Below, piece by piece: positions 17,649 to 27,171 of a DNA stretch of 64,000 nucleotides. The translations under genes and the position numbers were made by a program. Under the pieces are notes generated by a model. The model saw only the letters and a program-made list of their open reading frames with translations. It was not told the DNA's origin and ran no database searches. The first letter of the stretch is position 1; each line of letters opens with the position of its first letter. Where the stretch lies: positions 353,743-417,742 of the forward strand of contig NZ_JAHBBK010000002.1 of the NCBI RefSeq assembly GCF_018390515.1, written 5' to 3'. Origin of the DNA: Mucilaginibacter sp. Bleaf8 (GTDB lineage: Bacteria; Bacteroidota; Bacteroidia; Sphingobacteriales; Sphingobacteriaceae).

Positions 17649-19529
17649 TTATTGTATCTTATCCAGTGGTGCTACGTTCATCTCGGCACCGGCATAACCT
17701 TTATTTTGGTTGATGCGGCCATTAATGTTTAAGTCAATCTCGCGCTGGGGAACAGGCCACAACACGTGGTATGGCGAAATCGTATAATGGTTGCCCGAAT
17801 TGGTAATTACGTTAGGATTCTTGTAAAAATCATTTTTCTCCATAATACGGTCATAGAAAAAGTTTTTGGTCGGGAAGCTGGCCATGTTGTAGGTTTGGCC
17901 ATTGTAAGCCGGTATACTGGTTTGTGCAAAAATGTAAGCTATGCGGGTGAGCTCCGTTTTGCGGGGCTCTTCCCAATATAATTCCCGCTGGCGCTCATCC
18001 AGTATGGTGCCGATGTTTACGCGGCTTGCATCAATTAAAGGCTGCGCCTTGGCACGGGTTCTTATCATGTTTATATCGGCCATAGCTTGTGAGTACTGGC
18101 CTTTCCAAATATAAGCCTCGGCACGCAACAGGTAAGTTTCGGCCAGGCGGAACACATACCAGTCGGTATTGGTGCCCCGCGGCGGGCTCCACCACTTATC
18201 AATCGCTACAGGCCCCGAGCCGATGAACACTTTATAGTGCGGCCAGCCAAACCATGCACGTATGGTATCTCTGGCACCATTCAAAAACATCTGGCCTACA
18301 TTGGCTGCAGTATAGGGCTGCAGTTTTTTACCATACCAGGTTGGGTCTCCAGTACCATCGGTTTTTTTCAGGTTGGGGTTATTGTAAACCAAGTCGGTCA
18401 TGTTCATCCAGTTGCCTGGCGCATGGCGCAGGTCGGTGGTATCGGTCCAGATGTATTTGGTAGCGTAAGGTGTGCCACGCAGGCGGCCAATACCCCGGCC
18501 ATACCATAGCGTAAGTGGAAATTCTTCCGTTACTTTATCTGAGATACCTGACTTACGGGCGCCGGGGCTTAAAATGGTACCGTTGTGCCACATGGGTACA
18601 CAGTTGCGCATTACCTGCGAGCCATTTGGTGTGGCACCTTCCAGCGTTTCGCGGTCAATCACTACATATAGTGCCTCTGAATTGCTGGCTAACGATTTGT
18701 TTTCCGGGCGGTGTAAATCCCATATTACGTTTTTACTGACGTCGTTTGCTACTACCCCAAAGCGACCAGTCATCAAATGGTATGGACCGTTGATTGCCAA
18801 ATTGGCTGCGGCAATGGCTTCATCAAACAAGCCCAATGCCAAGTCAACTTTAGCCAGCAGGTGAGCCGCAGCACCTTTTGATACCTCGCCTTTATTGTTG
18901 GCATCGGTTAAGCTGGATACAGCAAATTCCAGGTCGGTTTTCATCTGCTTCAAAATAACCATGCGCTGGGTGCTGAAATAGCCGGTGTTTACCTGGGTTT
19001 CTTCTTTCAGAATAAGCGGCACATCGCCAAACTCGTGCACCAGGCGGTAGTAGCGATAGGCACGGTGAAAATACGCTGTGGCCAGTATCTGGTTTTTTTC
19101 ATTGGCCGAGGTCCATTGTACATTGTCAATGCGCGAGATAATCACATTGGCGTCGTGTATGCCAGCATACCAGGCGTACCAGTAACGTGCAATTTTATTG
19201 TAATCGTCGCTATCCAGATTTGCGGTAGGCGTAATACGTGCATTCAAATCCTGTGCGGGGGTGGTTTTATCCGTTGTTCCTTCAACAGCAGCGTCCGTAA
19301 AAATAGATTCGGTAAGCATAGGAGCGGCATCTCCAAAAAACTCGAACCGCACGCTCGGGTTCAATGCCAGCGCTGCGCTCCTGAAAGCCGCTGGCGTGGT
19401 TAAGGTAAGATCGGCCGGAAACTTGGATGGTGCTTCCGGGAAAAGTTCGCTTCGCTTGGTACAGCCCCCGGCAATAAAAACGGCGGCTATGGCTATACTT
19501 GCTATAATATTTTTATTCATCTTTTTCAT
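17649..19529 (-). CDS. SusD/RagB-family outer-membrane glycan-binding lipoprotein
   Basis: A 626-residue surface lipoprotein that acts as the lid of the SusC channel and binds oligosaccharides. Lipobox AGGC places the lipidated Cys at position 23. TPR-like helices and the family C-terminal landmarks are present: [34 protein letters not shown] and [12 protein letters not shown]. The start at 19529 (MKKMNKNI) is preferred over the frame's earlier start at 19553, which overlaps the SusC stop and adds eight unlikely residues. It lies 23 bases after SusC, as is standard for the pair. Confidence 0.93.
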   Translation of the reverse strand: MKKMNKNIIASIAIAAVFIAGGCTKRSELFPEAPSKFPADLTLTTPAAFRSAALALNPSVRFEFFGDAAPMLTESIFTDAAVEGTTDKTTPAQDLNARITPTANLDSDDYNKIARYWYAWYAGIHDANVIISRIDNVQWTSANEKNQILATAYFHRAYRYYRLVHEFGDVPLILKEETQVNTGYFSTQRMVILKQMKTDLEFAVSSLTDANNKGEVSKGAAAHLLAKVDLALGLFDEAIAAANLAINGPYHLMTGRFGVVANDVSKNVIWDLHRPENKSLASNSEALYVVIDRETLEGATPNGSQVMRNCVPMWHNGTILSPGARKSGISDKVTEEFPLTLWYGRGIGRLRGTPYATKYIWTDTTDLRHAPGNWMNMTDLVYNNPNLKKTDGTGDPTWYGKKLQPYTAANVGQMFLNGARDTIRAWFGWPHYKVFIGSGPVAIDKWWSPPRGTNTDWYVFRLAETYLLRAEAYIWKGQYSQAMADINMIRTRAKAQPLIDASRVNIGTILDERQRELYWEEPRKTELTRIAYIFAQTSIPAYNGQTYNMASFPTKNFFYDRIMEKNDFYKNPNVITNSGNHYTISPYHVLWPVPQREIDLNINGRINQNKGYAGAEMNVAPLDKIQ

Positions 19530-19552
19530 GATACAGTGTGCTCTAAATCCCA

Positions 19553-22500
19553 TTAAAATGTTGCATTGATACCTGCAGACAGGAACCTCGGTGTAGGGCC
19601 GTCATTCTGCGGATCCCAGAACTGCCAGCCGGTAAGTACGTAGGCGTTAGTTGCATTTACATATATTTTAGCGCTTTTCATACCTAAGCGCTTAATCAAA
19701 CTATTGTCGAATGTGTAGCCTAATGATGCGGTTTGCAAACGAACAAAGGATGCCTTACGCCAAACGTTGATGGTGGTACCCGATGAGCCAGAATTAAGGC
19801 GCGCATAATCGTTGATCGGGTTTTCTGGTGTCCAGTAAGGTTGCACGTAAGAGTTCATGCGGGTAAAGCCTACGCTGCCCGGGTTGTTGAGTGCCTGGTT
19901 GTATTGCCGTAACTGACCCATACTGGATACCAGCAGGAACGAAAGATCAAAGTGCTTCAGAAGATTGAAATCGTTACGTAAAGACCAGTTGAATTTGGCA
20001 CTTCGTGAGCCTAAGAACTGCTTGTCGGCATTGGTAAATTTAAAGTCGCCATCTAAGTCCTGTAATTTGAAATCACCGGGGCGGGCGCCATATTTAGCAG
20101 CTTCGGCAGCTTCGGGCGTTTGCCAAACGCCTAATATTTTGTAATCCCAAACAACGTTAATATCCCGACCAATAAACCAGCCGTTACCAATGTCGTTGTT
20201 TTCAACCATGGTAACATTGCCGCTGGCATCTTTAACCGCATATTCGCCGTACAGGTGTATCAATTTATTGCGGTTTAGGAAAAACGTGCCTGATGCATTC
20301 CAGTTGAAGTTTTTGCTCTGGTAAATTTTGCCATCTAATGATACCTCAAAGCCCTTGTTGCTAACCTGACCTACGTTGGTATAAGAGCGGGAGTTGTTTC
20401 CGCCGCCAATTTGAATACCGTTGCCGGTATTAAGCCCTTGCACCCAGGGTATTTCACGGTTTACAATCAGGTTAGTGGTTTTACGGTTGGGGTACACGTC
20501 TATTGATCCGCTCAGGCGGTTATTTAGCAAGGTGAAATCCAAACCCAGGTTGGTGCCCGTAGTGCGCTCCCAGGTAAGTTCTGGGTTTTGAAGCCTGAAC
20601 GAATAAATGCCTGTATTGTTGACAACAGTACCAGCCGGTGTTACCGATGGGTACTTGGTGGTATTGATAAGTGCCAAAGCGATGGTTGGATCGGCCGTAT
20701 CGGTTGAGGTACGGTTACCGTTGGCGCCATAGCTTACGCGTAGCTTACCATAATTCAGCCATCTAAAGAAATCTGTTTTGAAGAACTTCTCATCAGAAAA
20801 TACCCAGGCCAGGGCGCCTGATGTATAGTTTTGACGTGGGTTTTGCAAACCGAAAGGAGAGAAGCCATCACGGCGGAAAGTTCCGGTCAGGATGTATTTG
20901 CCCATCAGGGTATAATTTAACCTGCCCATAATGGCATCACCATTAAAAACGCGGTCGTCGCTGCTGATTACCGGCAGGGTACCGGCGCCGATGTTATGGT
21001 AGCCCAGTATGTCGCTCGGGCTAAATTGCGTGTTGGTTGCGCTGGTCCACCAGGTTTGATATTTTTCTTTGTTTAGTACAAAGGTGGCATCAAAGTTATG
21101 GATACCAAAAGTTTTGTTCCAGCTCAGGATATTGTCCAAATTGTACCGATAACGGTTTTCCATATTGCGTATACCCGTACCCCCTGCCAGTTCATTAGGG
21201 TTAGCTACCGGGCGGAAGAAAAAGCTGCGGTAAGCCTCTATCTGTGGCGAAAAGTTAAGGTTGTATTTGATGCCAAACGGTAAATCAACCCGTACGAACA
21301 AATTCGCGAACAGCACATTCTGCCTGTCCACATTCTGGTTGTAAGCACTGCCCAGGAAAGGGTTGCGCTGGTTCAGTCCGCTATCATCCGTCGCGATACG
21401 GCGCAGGGTCCCATCCGCATTATATACATCACCGTAGGGTGATGAATTGATGATCTGGTTCCAGTCGGCCTCATGACTGTCAATGTTGCCGAGAGACCCC
21501 AAGGTACCCGCATTACTTTCATCGCGGCTGGCAAATTGTGCGTTTACACCTACGGTCAAAAACTTAGCCGCCTTGCCCTCTAAATTTACCCGGAAACGGG
21601 CGTTGTTGTAATCGCCGCCCTGAATCATGTTTTGATTTTTGGTGTAATTGGCTGAAAAGTAGTAACTAACCGTTTCGCTTTTGCCCGATAAGCTGGCGGT
21701 ATAATCCTGTCTTAATCCATTGCGGAAAATTAGTCTTGACCAGTCGGTTACCTTGCCTGCCTTGTAATTGGCAATCTCATTAGCAAAAAGGCCCAACCTG
21801 CTCAACCAAACGTTAACCGGATCGCCAGTGGCGCCATTCATAAACTGATCCAGCGTAACGCCGGCCGGTAAAGCACGCGGATCGCTGTAGTAATAATAAG
21901 GGTTTGATGTATTGGAACTGCGCGCACCATCAGCACGCCAGGCCAAAAAGTCTTCGCCCTGATAATACTTTTGATTTTTTTGCAATTGCGAAATGCCGGT
22001 ATTGGCATTCAACGTAACCTGCATAGCGCCACTGCGGCCTTTTTTGGTAGTAACGGCTACCACGCCACCGGCTGCCTGCGCACCATAAACGGCCAGTGCA
22101 CTCGGGTCGCGCAATACGTCAACCCGCTCAATATCGTTGGGATTGATATCGGCTAACTGACCGAAGTAAATAACCCCATCCAAAACAATGAGCGGAGCGG
22201 TGCTGGCTGATAGTGACGACCGGCCGCGTACCTGCAAGTCGCCGGAGTTACCACCTTTTGCCGATGTGTTTAAGCCAACGGTAATGCCCGGAATATTACC
22301 CCGGATAATATCAGTAACACTGGCCGGATTTTCGTTCTCAAGCTTTTCCGCTTTAACGCTCGATATGGCGCCGGTGACATCTTTAACGGAACGTGTGCCG
22401 TAACCAATTACCACTACATCGCTCAATGTTTTTTCATCGGGCTTTAAGGCAATATCAATTACCGTACGGCCATCCACAGGCACTTCTTGCGAAGCGAAGC

Positions 22501-22726
22501 TTACGCTCGAAAATATCAGAATGGCATTTGCGGGTGCACTGATAGTGTACTCGCCATTCAGGCCGGTAGCTATGCCCCGGGTGGTACCTTTTACCTTTAC
22601 GGTGGCACCGGGCAAAGGCTCGCCTTTGTTGTCTTTTACAGTGCCTTTAATGGCTATATTTTGGGCCAGTACTAAATTGTAGCTGGCAATAATCATTACA
22701 ATCAGGAGCGTAACTCTTTTTTTCAT
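19553..22726 (-). CDS. SusC/RagA-family TonB-dependent outer-membrane transporter
   Basis: A 1057-residue outer-membrane porin for energized oligosaccharide import. Signal peptide to LVLAQ; carboxypeptidase-like N-terminal extension (about 22-105, [20 protein letters not shown] being its core); plug domain starting at SDVVVIGYG and containing the family motif DPSALAVYG near residue 215; then the 22-strand barrel ending in an aromatic Phe. No N-terminal DUF4880/FecR-interacting domain is seen, so control by an anti-sigma factor is not indicated. It heads the locus and is preceded by about 740 bases of repeat-containing non-coding DNA and the 7TM regulator gene. Confidence 0.95.
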   Translation of the reverse strand: MKKRVTLLIVMIIASYNLVLAQNIAIKGTVKDNKGEPLPGATVKVKGTTRGIATGLNGEYTISAPANAILIFSSVSFASQEVPVDGRTVIDIALKPDEKTLSDVVVIGYGTRSVKDVTGAISSVKAEKLENENPASVTDIIRGNIPGITVGLNTSAKGGNSGDLQVRGRSSLSASTAPLIVLDGVIYFGQLADINPNDIERVDVLRDPSALAVYGAQAAGGVVAVTTKKGRSGAMQVTLNANTGISQLQKNQKYYQGEDFLAWRADGARSSNTSNPYYYYSDPRALPAGVTLDQFMNGATGDPVNVWLSRLGLFANEIANYKAGKVTDWSRLIFRNGLRQDYTASLSGKSETVSYYFSANYTKNQNMIQGGDYNNARFRVNLEGKAAKFLTVGVNAQFASRDESNAGTLGSLGNIDSHEADWNQIINSSPYGDVYNADGTLRRIATDDSGLNQRNPFLGSAYNQNVDRQNVLFANLFVRVDLPFGIKYNLNFSPQIEAYRSFFFRPVANPNELAGGTGIRNMENRYRYNLDNILSWNKTFGIHNFDATFVLNKEKYQTWWTSATNTQFSPSDILGYHNIGAGTLPVISSDDRVFNGDAIMGRLNYTLMGKYILTGTFRRDGFSPFGLQNPRQNYTSGALAWVFSDEKFFKTDFFRWLNYGKLRVSYGANGNRTSTDTADPTIALALINTTKYPSVTPAGTVVNNTGIYSFRLQNPELTWERTTGTNLGLDFTLLNNRLSGSIDVYPNRKTTNLIVNREIPWVQGLNTGNGIQIGGGNNSRSYTNVGQVSNKGFEVSLDGKIYQSKNFNWNASGTFFLNRNKLIHLYGEYAVKDASGNVTMVENNDIGNGWFIGRDINVVWDYKILGVWQTPEAAEAAKYGARPGDFKLQDLDGDFKFTNADKQFLGSRSAKFNWSLRNDFNLLKHFDLSFLLVSSMGQLRQYNQALNNPGSVGFTRMNSYVQPYWTPENPINDYARLNSGSSGTTINVWRKASFVRLQTASLGYTFDNSLIKRLGMKSAKIYVNATNAYVLTGWQFWDPQNDGPTPRFLSAGINATF

Positions 22727-23095
22727 AATTGCATAAATTGGTTTAGTGTGTTTTTAAAGCATAGCAGTAGCCAGGCGGCAGTGTGCAGGGCACGCAGCCG
22801 TTGGTGATGCAGGCTTTAATCGGGGGTTTGATAGTGAGTTTATTGGCGTAAACTCTTGCTGCAGCGTTACCGGGATAAGGGTAAGGCTGTAGGTGGCGGA
22901 GTGTTAAACGGATAAGTAAATTTCTCTCATCTTCGGAATTAGTGGTTTAATAATAAGTGGTTGACGCAGTTAGTTGCTGCCTTTAGTGTGGTTGTTTAAT
23001 AGGCCTATCAAATCGTTAGTACATAGGTAGGCCCATAGATACGTTGTCTCATAATAATTACTGGTTTTAAGAATTGGTATGTTTAATTGGTGATG

Positions 23096-23127
23096 TAAAG
23101 ATATAGTAATGATGATGTATAAATCAA
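23096..23127 (-). promoter_or_regulatory. Candidate promoter of the SusC operon
   Basis: Read on the minus strand, CTTG at 23123-23126 is followed after 19-20 bases by TATCTTTA (23096-23103), seven of eight matches to the -7 consensus TAnnTTTG. The repeats described at 23118-23284 overlap it or lie just upstream, as expected of activator sites. Confidence 0.4.
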
Positions 23128-23224
23128 GGCATTTAGTATGTAAAATGTTGATTTATAGTTAATTGTATTGATTGTTAATACGCTTTATGCACGGTGGCGT
23201 AAATCAAAAACAAACTGATTTATA
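23118..23224. repeat. Four TGATTTA-type half-sites as two inverted pairs
   Basis: TATAAATCAA (23118-23127) faces TTGATTTATA (23148-23157), a perfect 10-bp inverted repeat with a 20-base gap. TAAATCA (23200-23206) faces TGATTTA (23216-23222) with a 9-base gap. Such clustered half-sites suggest a multi-site binding protein. Confidence 0.5.
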
Positions 23225-23284
23225 TAGCGAAAACGATGGTTGATAAAAGCAGCATACCCTGGCGTAATACGCTTTGTTCACGGT
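23176..23284. repeat. 20-bp imperfect direct repeat, 89-bp period
   Basis: TAATACGCTTTATGCACGGT at 23176-23195 recurs as TAATACGCTTTGTTCACGGT at 23265-23284, 18 of 20 identical. Both copies lie upstream of the candidate SusC promoter and close to the end of the regulator gene, making them candidate operators. Confidence 0.6.
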
Positions 23285-23411
23285 AAAAAAGTAGAAGATT
23301 TTTGTTGCAGTACCCGAATATGCGGTGTAAAACTCGGCAAATAGGTCTGCCGCCTGCACTATCTACCTTAGTGCATTATGGTCAATTTATAATCTGGTTG
23401 CGAATAACATA

Positions 23412-23446
23412 AAAAAGGCCTTCCTGCATGTGCGGAAAGCCTTTGT
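23412..23446 (-). terminator. Terminator after the 7TM regulator gene
   Basis: Hairpin AAAGGCCTTCC / GGAAAGCCTTT with one mismatch and a 9-base loop; on the minus strand it is followed by a T-run. It separates the regulator transcript from the SusC operon. Confidence 0.75.
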
Positions 23447-23467
23447 AAAACCTATATAAATTAGTAG

Positions 23468-25393
23468 TTAACCTTTGAGAATAAGATCGCTCCAGCCTGA
23501 CTTCTTTGATCTTTTTGACAATATTTTACGATCATCCATAATACCTTTTACCCGTATGGCGTAAGCCCAGCAAGTGCTTTGCCGTATATCTAATTTTTCG
23601 GCCAGCTGATACGATGAGATGTTGCCTTTGGTAGTATAAATCAGGTAAACTATGTAGAAAGCTTTGTTGATGGGTATACGGTTGTTCTCAAAAATGGTAT
23701 TGCACATTACCGATTCTTCATAAGAACACTTGGTGCACCTCCGGCTGTAGGGCGCTCTGCCTGTACTGTAGTTGGCATTGCCACATTTGGAGCACTTATA
23801 GCCATTGGCCCATTTCAGTCCGGCCAAAAATTCATTGCAGTGCTCGCGGTCAGGATACTTCTGGCTAAATTCTTCAAAAGTAAGTTCTCTGGCATCAATG
23901 CGGGCTTCAGTAACTTTTTCGATGCTGGTTTTGAGTTGAAAGTTATCTTTTTCTAACAGCACATTCATGCGCGATATTTCTTCGGCTTGCTTTTGGAGTT
24001 GCTTATTGGTATTAATCAGATCAATGTTCTGACATTCAATTACCCTGGCCTGGTGCTCAATTTCGGCGGATTTTTTTACCAGTTCTTTAGTTCGTTCGGC
24101 TACCTGCAATTCCAGTTTCTGGTTGATGGAATTCTGCAACTGTGCATTCAGATCCATTTGGCGTATGGTTTCCTGTTGCGCCAGGTCCTTATCTTTCCTG
24201 AATATCCGCACCTGGTCACCAATTGAAAAGGAGAGCCAGATCATTTCCAGCACAAAACCGAAGCTGATACTATAATGGCCCACTGCACCGGGCAGCAAAC
24301 GTGCATAACCCATTACATAAAATCCTTTAATAACAAAGCCTATGAAAAGGAAAAAGTAGGCCAGCACAAAGAAACGTGCCGGCTTAAAACCTTGTTTCCA
24401 GATGATAATGCCCGTAACAAAGGCTACAGATAGCGGAAGCAGTTCAATAGACCGGAAGGTAAATAAGCTATTGTTTGCAAAAAGGCAAACCAGAAAATAC
24501 AATGTACGGGCAGCGATGGTGTAGTTGATAATTTGATATAGCAACTTATTACGCTGCTTTACCTGCAAGAGTGTTTTGGTAAACACCAGTGCAAAAAGGC
24601 TTACGCAGTACAGGGCAATACCATAAGCATAAGCGTTCCAGTGAGGGGCTTGTGGCCATAAAAACTGGAAAGCAATGCCATCGGTACACATTTCATAAAG
24701 GCCTACACTCAAAATATACAATACATAATATAAATACTGCTTTAGTTTTACCGCCAAAAACATAAGCAGGTTGTGCAGACAGAAAATCAGAACCATACCA
24801 TAAAACAGGCCGTAGGTAATATACTCAACTAAGGCATAGTGAATAAAATGGCTAATAGTGCGATAAACGATGATAATATTTACCCGTTCGGTTGAGCTTA
24901 CCCTAAAGTAATAGGTATGTTCCCCCCGGTTGCGCTCAGGTATTACAAACTCAAAGTTTTTATGCTGAAAAAGGCGGTTTGTGAAACTTTCACCGGCGCC
25001 TGTTTTTGCCTTCTGGTACGTCCCTTTTGTATCAGGTATATAAGCCTCAATATGCTGGGTGGTTTGATCAAAAAATTCGAACAGGCTTTGGTTAGGTGCT
25101 AATGGTTCTGTGTAATTTACTTTTATACGAAACCAGTAGACCGACTGACGATGAAAGTTCTTAGGGAAATAATCGGGATTAGGTTTGTAGGCATCAGTAT
25201 AATTTGCCGATGTAGCTTCATGAGCAGATAGTTTACCCGATGCATCTTCCAGGTAATCAATTTCTGTACGTGTACAGATGTGTTCGGGCATATCCCCGGT
25301 AATTGTAATGGCTTTTTGCGCCAATACAGGAGCAACCCAACAGAACAAAAATATGCCGCAAAGCAGCAACTGCTTTTTCAGGTAAAAGTGCAT
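23468..25393 (-). CDS. 7TMR-DISM membrane sensor fused to an IS1595-type transposase DNA-binding region
   Basis: A 641-residue protein with an unusual build. Signal peptide (to VLAQ); extracytoplasmic 7TMR-DISMED2-like beta domain (about 50-180, RQSVYWFRIKV); seven membrane helices (about 190-395); a long coiled coil (about 400-500, ELQVAERTKELVKKSAEIE); then, where a kinase would normally sit, the N-terminal DNA-binding part of an IS1595-family transposase: YPDREHCNEFLAGLKWANG, a zinc ribbon with Cys534/Cys537 and Cys553/Cys556, TIFENNRIPINKAFY, and a helix-turn-helix (about 590-618, ISSYQLAEKLDIRQSTCWA). The catalytic DDE-type domain is absent and the frame ends cleanly 25 residues later. 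I infer a membrane-bound one-component regulator for the adjacent SusC operon. The ATG at 25393 is preferred to the TTG just before it. Confidence 0.85.
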   Translation of the reverse strand: MHFYLKKQLLLCGIFLFCWVAPVLAQKAITITGDMPEHICTRTEIDYLEDASGKLSAHEATSANYTDAYKPNPDYFPKNFHRQSVYWFRIKVNYTEPLAPNQSLFEFFDQTTQHIEAYIPDTKGTYQKAKTGAGESFTNRLFQHKNFEFVIPERNRGEHTYYFRVSSTERVNIIIVYRTISHFIHYALVEYITYGLFYGMVLIFCLHNLLMFLAVKLKQYLYYVLYILSVGLYEMCTDGIAFQFLWPQAPHWNAYAYGIALYCVSLFALVFTKTLLQVKQRNKLLYQIINYTIAARTLYFLVCLFANNSLFTFRSIELLPLSVAFVTGIIIWKQGFKPARFFVLAYFFLFIGFVIKGFYVMGYARLLPGAVGHYSISFGFVLEMIWLSFSIGDQVRIFRKDKDLAQQETIRQMDLNAQLQNSINQKLELQVAERTKELVKKSAEIEHQARVIECQNIDLINTNKQLQKQAEEISRMNVLLEKDNFQLKTSIEKVTEARIDARELTFEEFSQKYPDREHCNEFLAGLKWANGYKCSKCGNANYSTGRAPYSRRCTKCSYEESVMCNTIFENNRIPINKAFYIVYLIYTTKGNISSYQLAEKLDIRQSTCWAYAIRVKGIMDDRKILSKRSKKSGWSDLILKG

Positions 25394-25876
25394 CAATAAA
25401 TAATGTATTAGGATTTATAAACTAATTGGCTAACAAGCGCAGGCATGGGCCTTTAATAATTGGTATAGCAAATATATTATACTGTTGCCGGTTAAAAAAT
25501 TATTGGTGAAAATTAATAACTGCTGCTTACGGTTGGATCTTCAATCACTGAAAAGATATGATAACCTATAACAACGTTTTGCAGCTAATCTGCGTAAACA
25601 GGGCAATCAATAAGAATATTACCGCAGCGCTCTTGATGTTAAGTGTTATCAATGATCTTTTAAAGCACACATTTACTTGTATGCATTTCCAAGCGTTGCC
25701 ATGTCCTGCTGCAACAATTAAGTGTTTGCTGGGTTAATTATAAATTAACTATAGCGTTCCTTTAGCCGTACTGGCAAGCGGGTGCTAACGAGTATGATCT
25801 GTAAGAAGATCAACAAGAGAAAAGGCTGAATCGTAAACGTTACATCTGCCGAATTATAAACTATCACAAAACCAAT
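25394..25876. other. Intergenic region between divergent regulator and kinase genes
   Basis: About 480 bases without a credible gene. Apart from the -7-like element at 25469-25476 for the leftward gene, I see no strong hairpin, repeat or RNA gene. Confidence 0.5.
25469..25476 (-). promoter_or_regulatory. Candidate -7 element of the 7TM regulator gene
   Basis: The minus strand reads TATATTTG, an exact match to TAnnTTTG, about 75 bases upstream of the regulator's ATG. No clear -33 TTTG accompanies it, so confidence is limited. Confidence 0.35.
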
Positions 25877-27079
25877 ATGAATCTGTCTGCTCAAACAGAA
25901 ATGGAACGTATTAAGGCCCTGGCCGATTACAATTTAAGTTACGATGAACTGAAAAGTCAGTTTAACGATCTTACATTGCTGGCCAGCCAGATTGCCGCAA
26001 CACCCATATCTTTGGTGAACCTTATTGATGCCTATAATTTATGGACCATTGGTGCACAGGGTATAGATTTATCGATAACAGATCGTGAAGAAACGGTTTG
26101 CCAGTATACTATTCAGGAGCCGGAAAGCTTGGAGGTGGAAAACCTGGCCGATGATCCGCGCTTTAGTCAGCGCGGATATGTAACCAACGGCGGACTGAGA
26201 TATTATTTCGGCGTTCCGCTTATTACACCCGAAGGGCATGCTATCGGCTCACTTTGCATTTTTGACAGTCAGATGCGGCACTTATCTGTTGATCAGAAAA
26301 GTATGCTTAAAACGCTGGGCGAAACTATTGTATATCGTTTGGAAAGTATCAAGCAAATTGAGCTGCTGAAAACTAAGAACAGAAAGCTGGAAAATGAAAA
26401 GCGCATGGTTGCTCATGATATACGCGGACCGGTATCAGGTATTATAGGCTTGGCTAAGGTAGTAACCGAGCAGGGCGAGGATAACGATATGGAGGAGGTG
26501 CTGGAGTTTATGAAGCTGATAGAGCAAAGCGGCAACTCGGTACTGGAACTGGCCAGTGATATCTTGAACAGCGACTCGCAAGCTACACCGGCAAATGTAG
26601 CACCTGAGCACCTTACCAATCTTATAGGGCTAAAAGATAAAGTGGCTCATTTGTTTACCCCGCGCGTTAAAGACAAGGGAATAGATTTTCAGATCAACCT
26701 GTCGCCGGATACAAATCTGGTGCCTTTTGCCAAGGGTAAGCTGCAGCAAATTATCGGCAACCTGGTTTCAAACGCCATTAAGTTTACACCGGTTGGCGGA
26801 CGCGTAACGCTGAATATGGATTACAAATATGCCGAACCGCATCCCTTACTTGAACTTTCGGTTATAGACACAGGAGTAGGTATGAGTGCCGAAAAGGTGA
26901 ATGAGATACTGAATGGTGGATTACAATCAACTACCGGCACAAGCGGTGAAATAGGGTATGGGCTTGGTTTAGGCCTGGTAAAGCAACTGGTAGCCGAGTA
27001 TGGCGGGCATTTCGCGCTTACCTCGCTGCAGGGTTCCGGATCGGCATTCAAGGTAACCTTGCCTATGCCGGTTAATTAA
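25877..27079 (+). CDS. GAF-domain sensor histidine kinase
   Basis: A 400-residue cytosolic kinase: a GAF domain (about 20-160, with VCQYTI, GLRYYFGVPL and IGSLCIFD landmarks typical of GAF modules that follow a short helix), a connecting helix, a HisKA-like dimerization region with His180 in AHDIRGPVSG, and HATPase_c (about 270-400) with the N-box NLVSNAIKFTP and the GYGLGLGLVK G-box. The HDIRGP form of the H-box, with Arg in place of the usual Lys, is common in Bacteroidota kinases. No cognate response regulator is adjacent. It is divergent from the 7TM regulator but not clearly linked to it. Confidence 0.88.
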   Translation: MNLSAQTEMERIKALADYNLSYDELKSQFNDLTLLASQIAATPISLVNLIDAYNLWTIGAQGIDLSITDREETVCQYTIQEPESLEVENLADDPRFSQRGYVTNGGLRYYFGVPLITPEGHAIGSLCIFDSQMRHLSVDQKSMLKTLGETIVYRLESIKQIELLKTKNRKLENEKRMVAHDIRGPVSGIIGLAKVVTEQGEDNDMEEVLEFMKLIEQSGNSVLELASDILNSDSQATPANVAPEHLTNLIGLKDKVAHLFTPRVKDKGIDFQINLSPDTNLVPFAKGKLQQIIGNLVSNAIKFTPVGGRVTLNMDYKYAEPHPLLELSVIDTGVGMSAEKVNEILNGGLQSTTGTSGEIGYGLGLGLVKQLVAEYGGHFALTSLQGSGSAFKVTLPMPVN

Positions 27080-27100
27080 CGTTTTATTTATTTAGATATT

Positions 27101-27165
27101 AGGAGCTATCACAATACTGCTATAACTTGTAGGTTAATAGCATATTGCGCTAGCTCCTTTCTTTT
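27101..27165 (+). terminator. Branched terminator-like structure after the GAF kinase
   Basis: Outer arms AGGAGCTA (27101-27108) and TAGCTCCT (27151-27158) enclose an inner pair GCTATAAC and GTTAATAGC; a T-rich run follows. It lies between convergent genes. Confidence 0.5.
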
Positions 27166-27171
27166 ATTCCA

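Larger units (their letters stand above)
22727..23411. promoter_or_regulatory. Repeat-bearing leader/control region of the polysaccharide locus
   Basis: About 690 bases without a gene between the regulator and SusC. It holds a candidate leftward promoter (23096-23127), four TGATTTA-type half-sites (23118-23224), a 20-bp imperfect direct repeat (23176 and 23265) and three GGCGTAA words (22844, 23196 and 23261). If the promoter is right, the SusC message has a leader of about 360 bases. Confidence 0.5.

Noticed and set aside
23468..24000. Reading the zinc ribbon/HTH end as a transposase or insertion sequence remnant
   Set aside because: There is no catalytic domain, no terminal inverted repeats or target duplication, and the frame is continuous with an intact signal peptide, 7TM region and coiled coil. 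It is better read as a fused regulatory domain.
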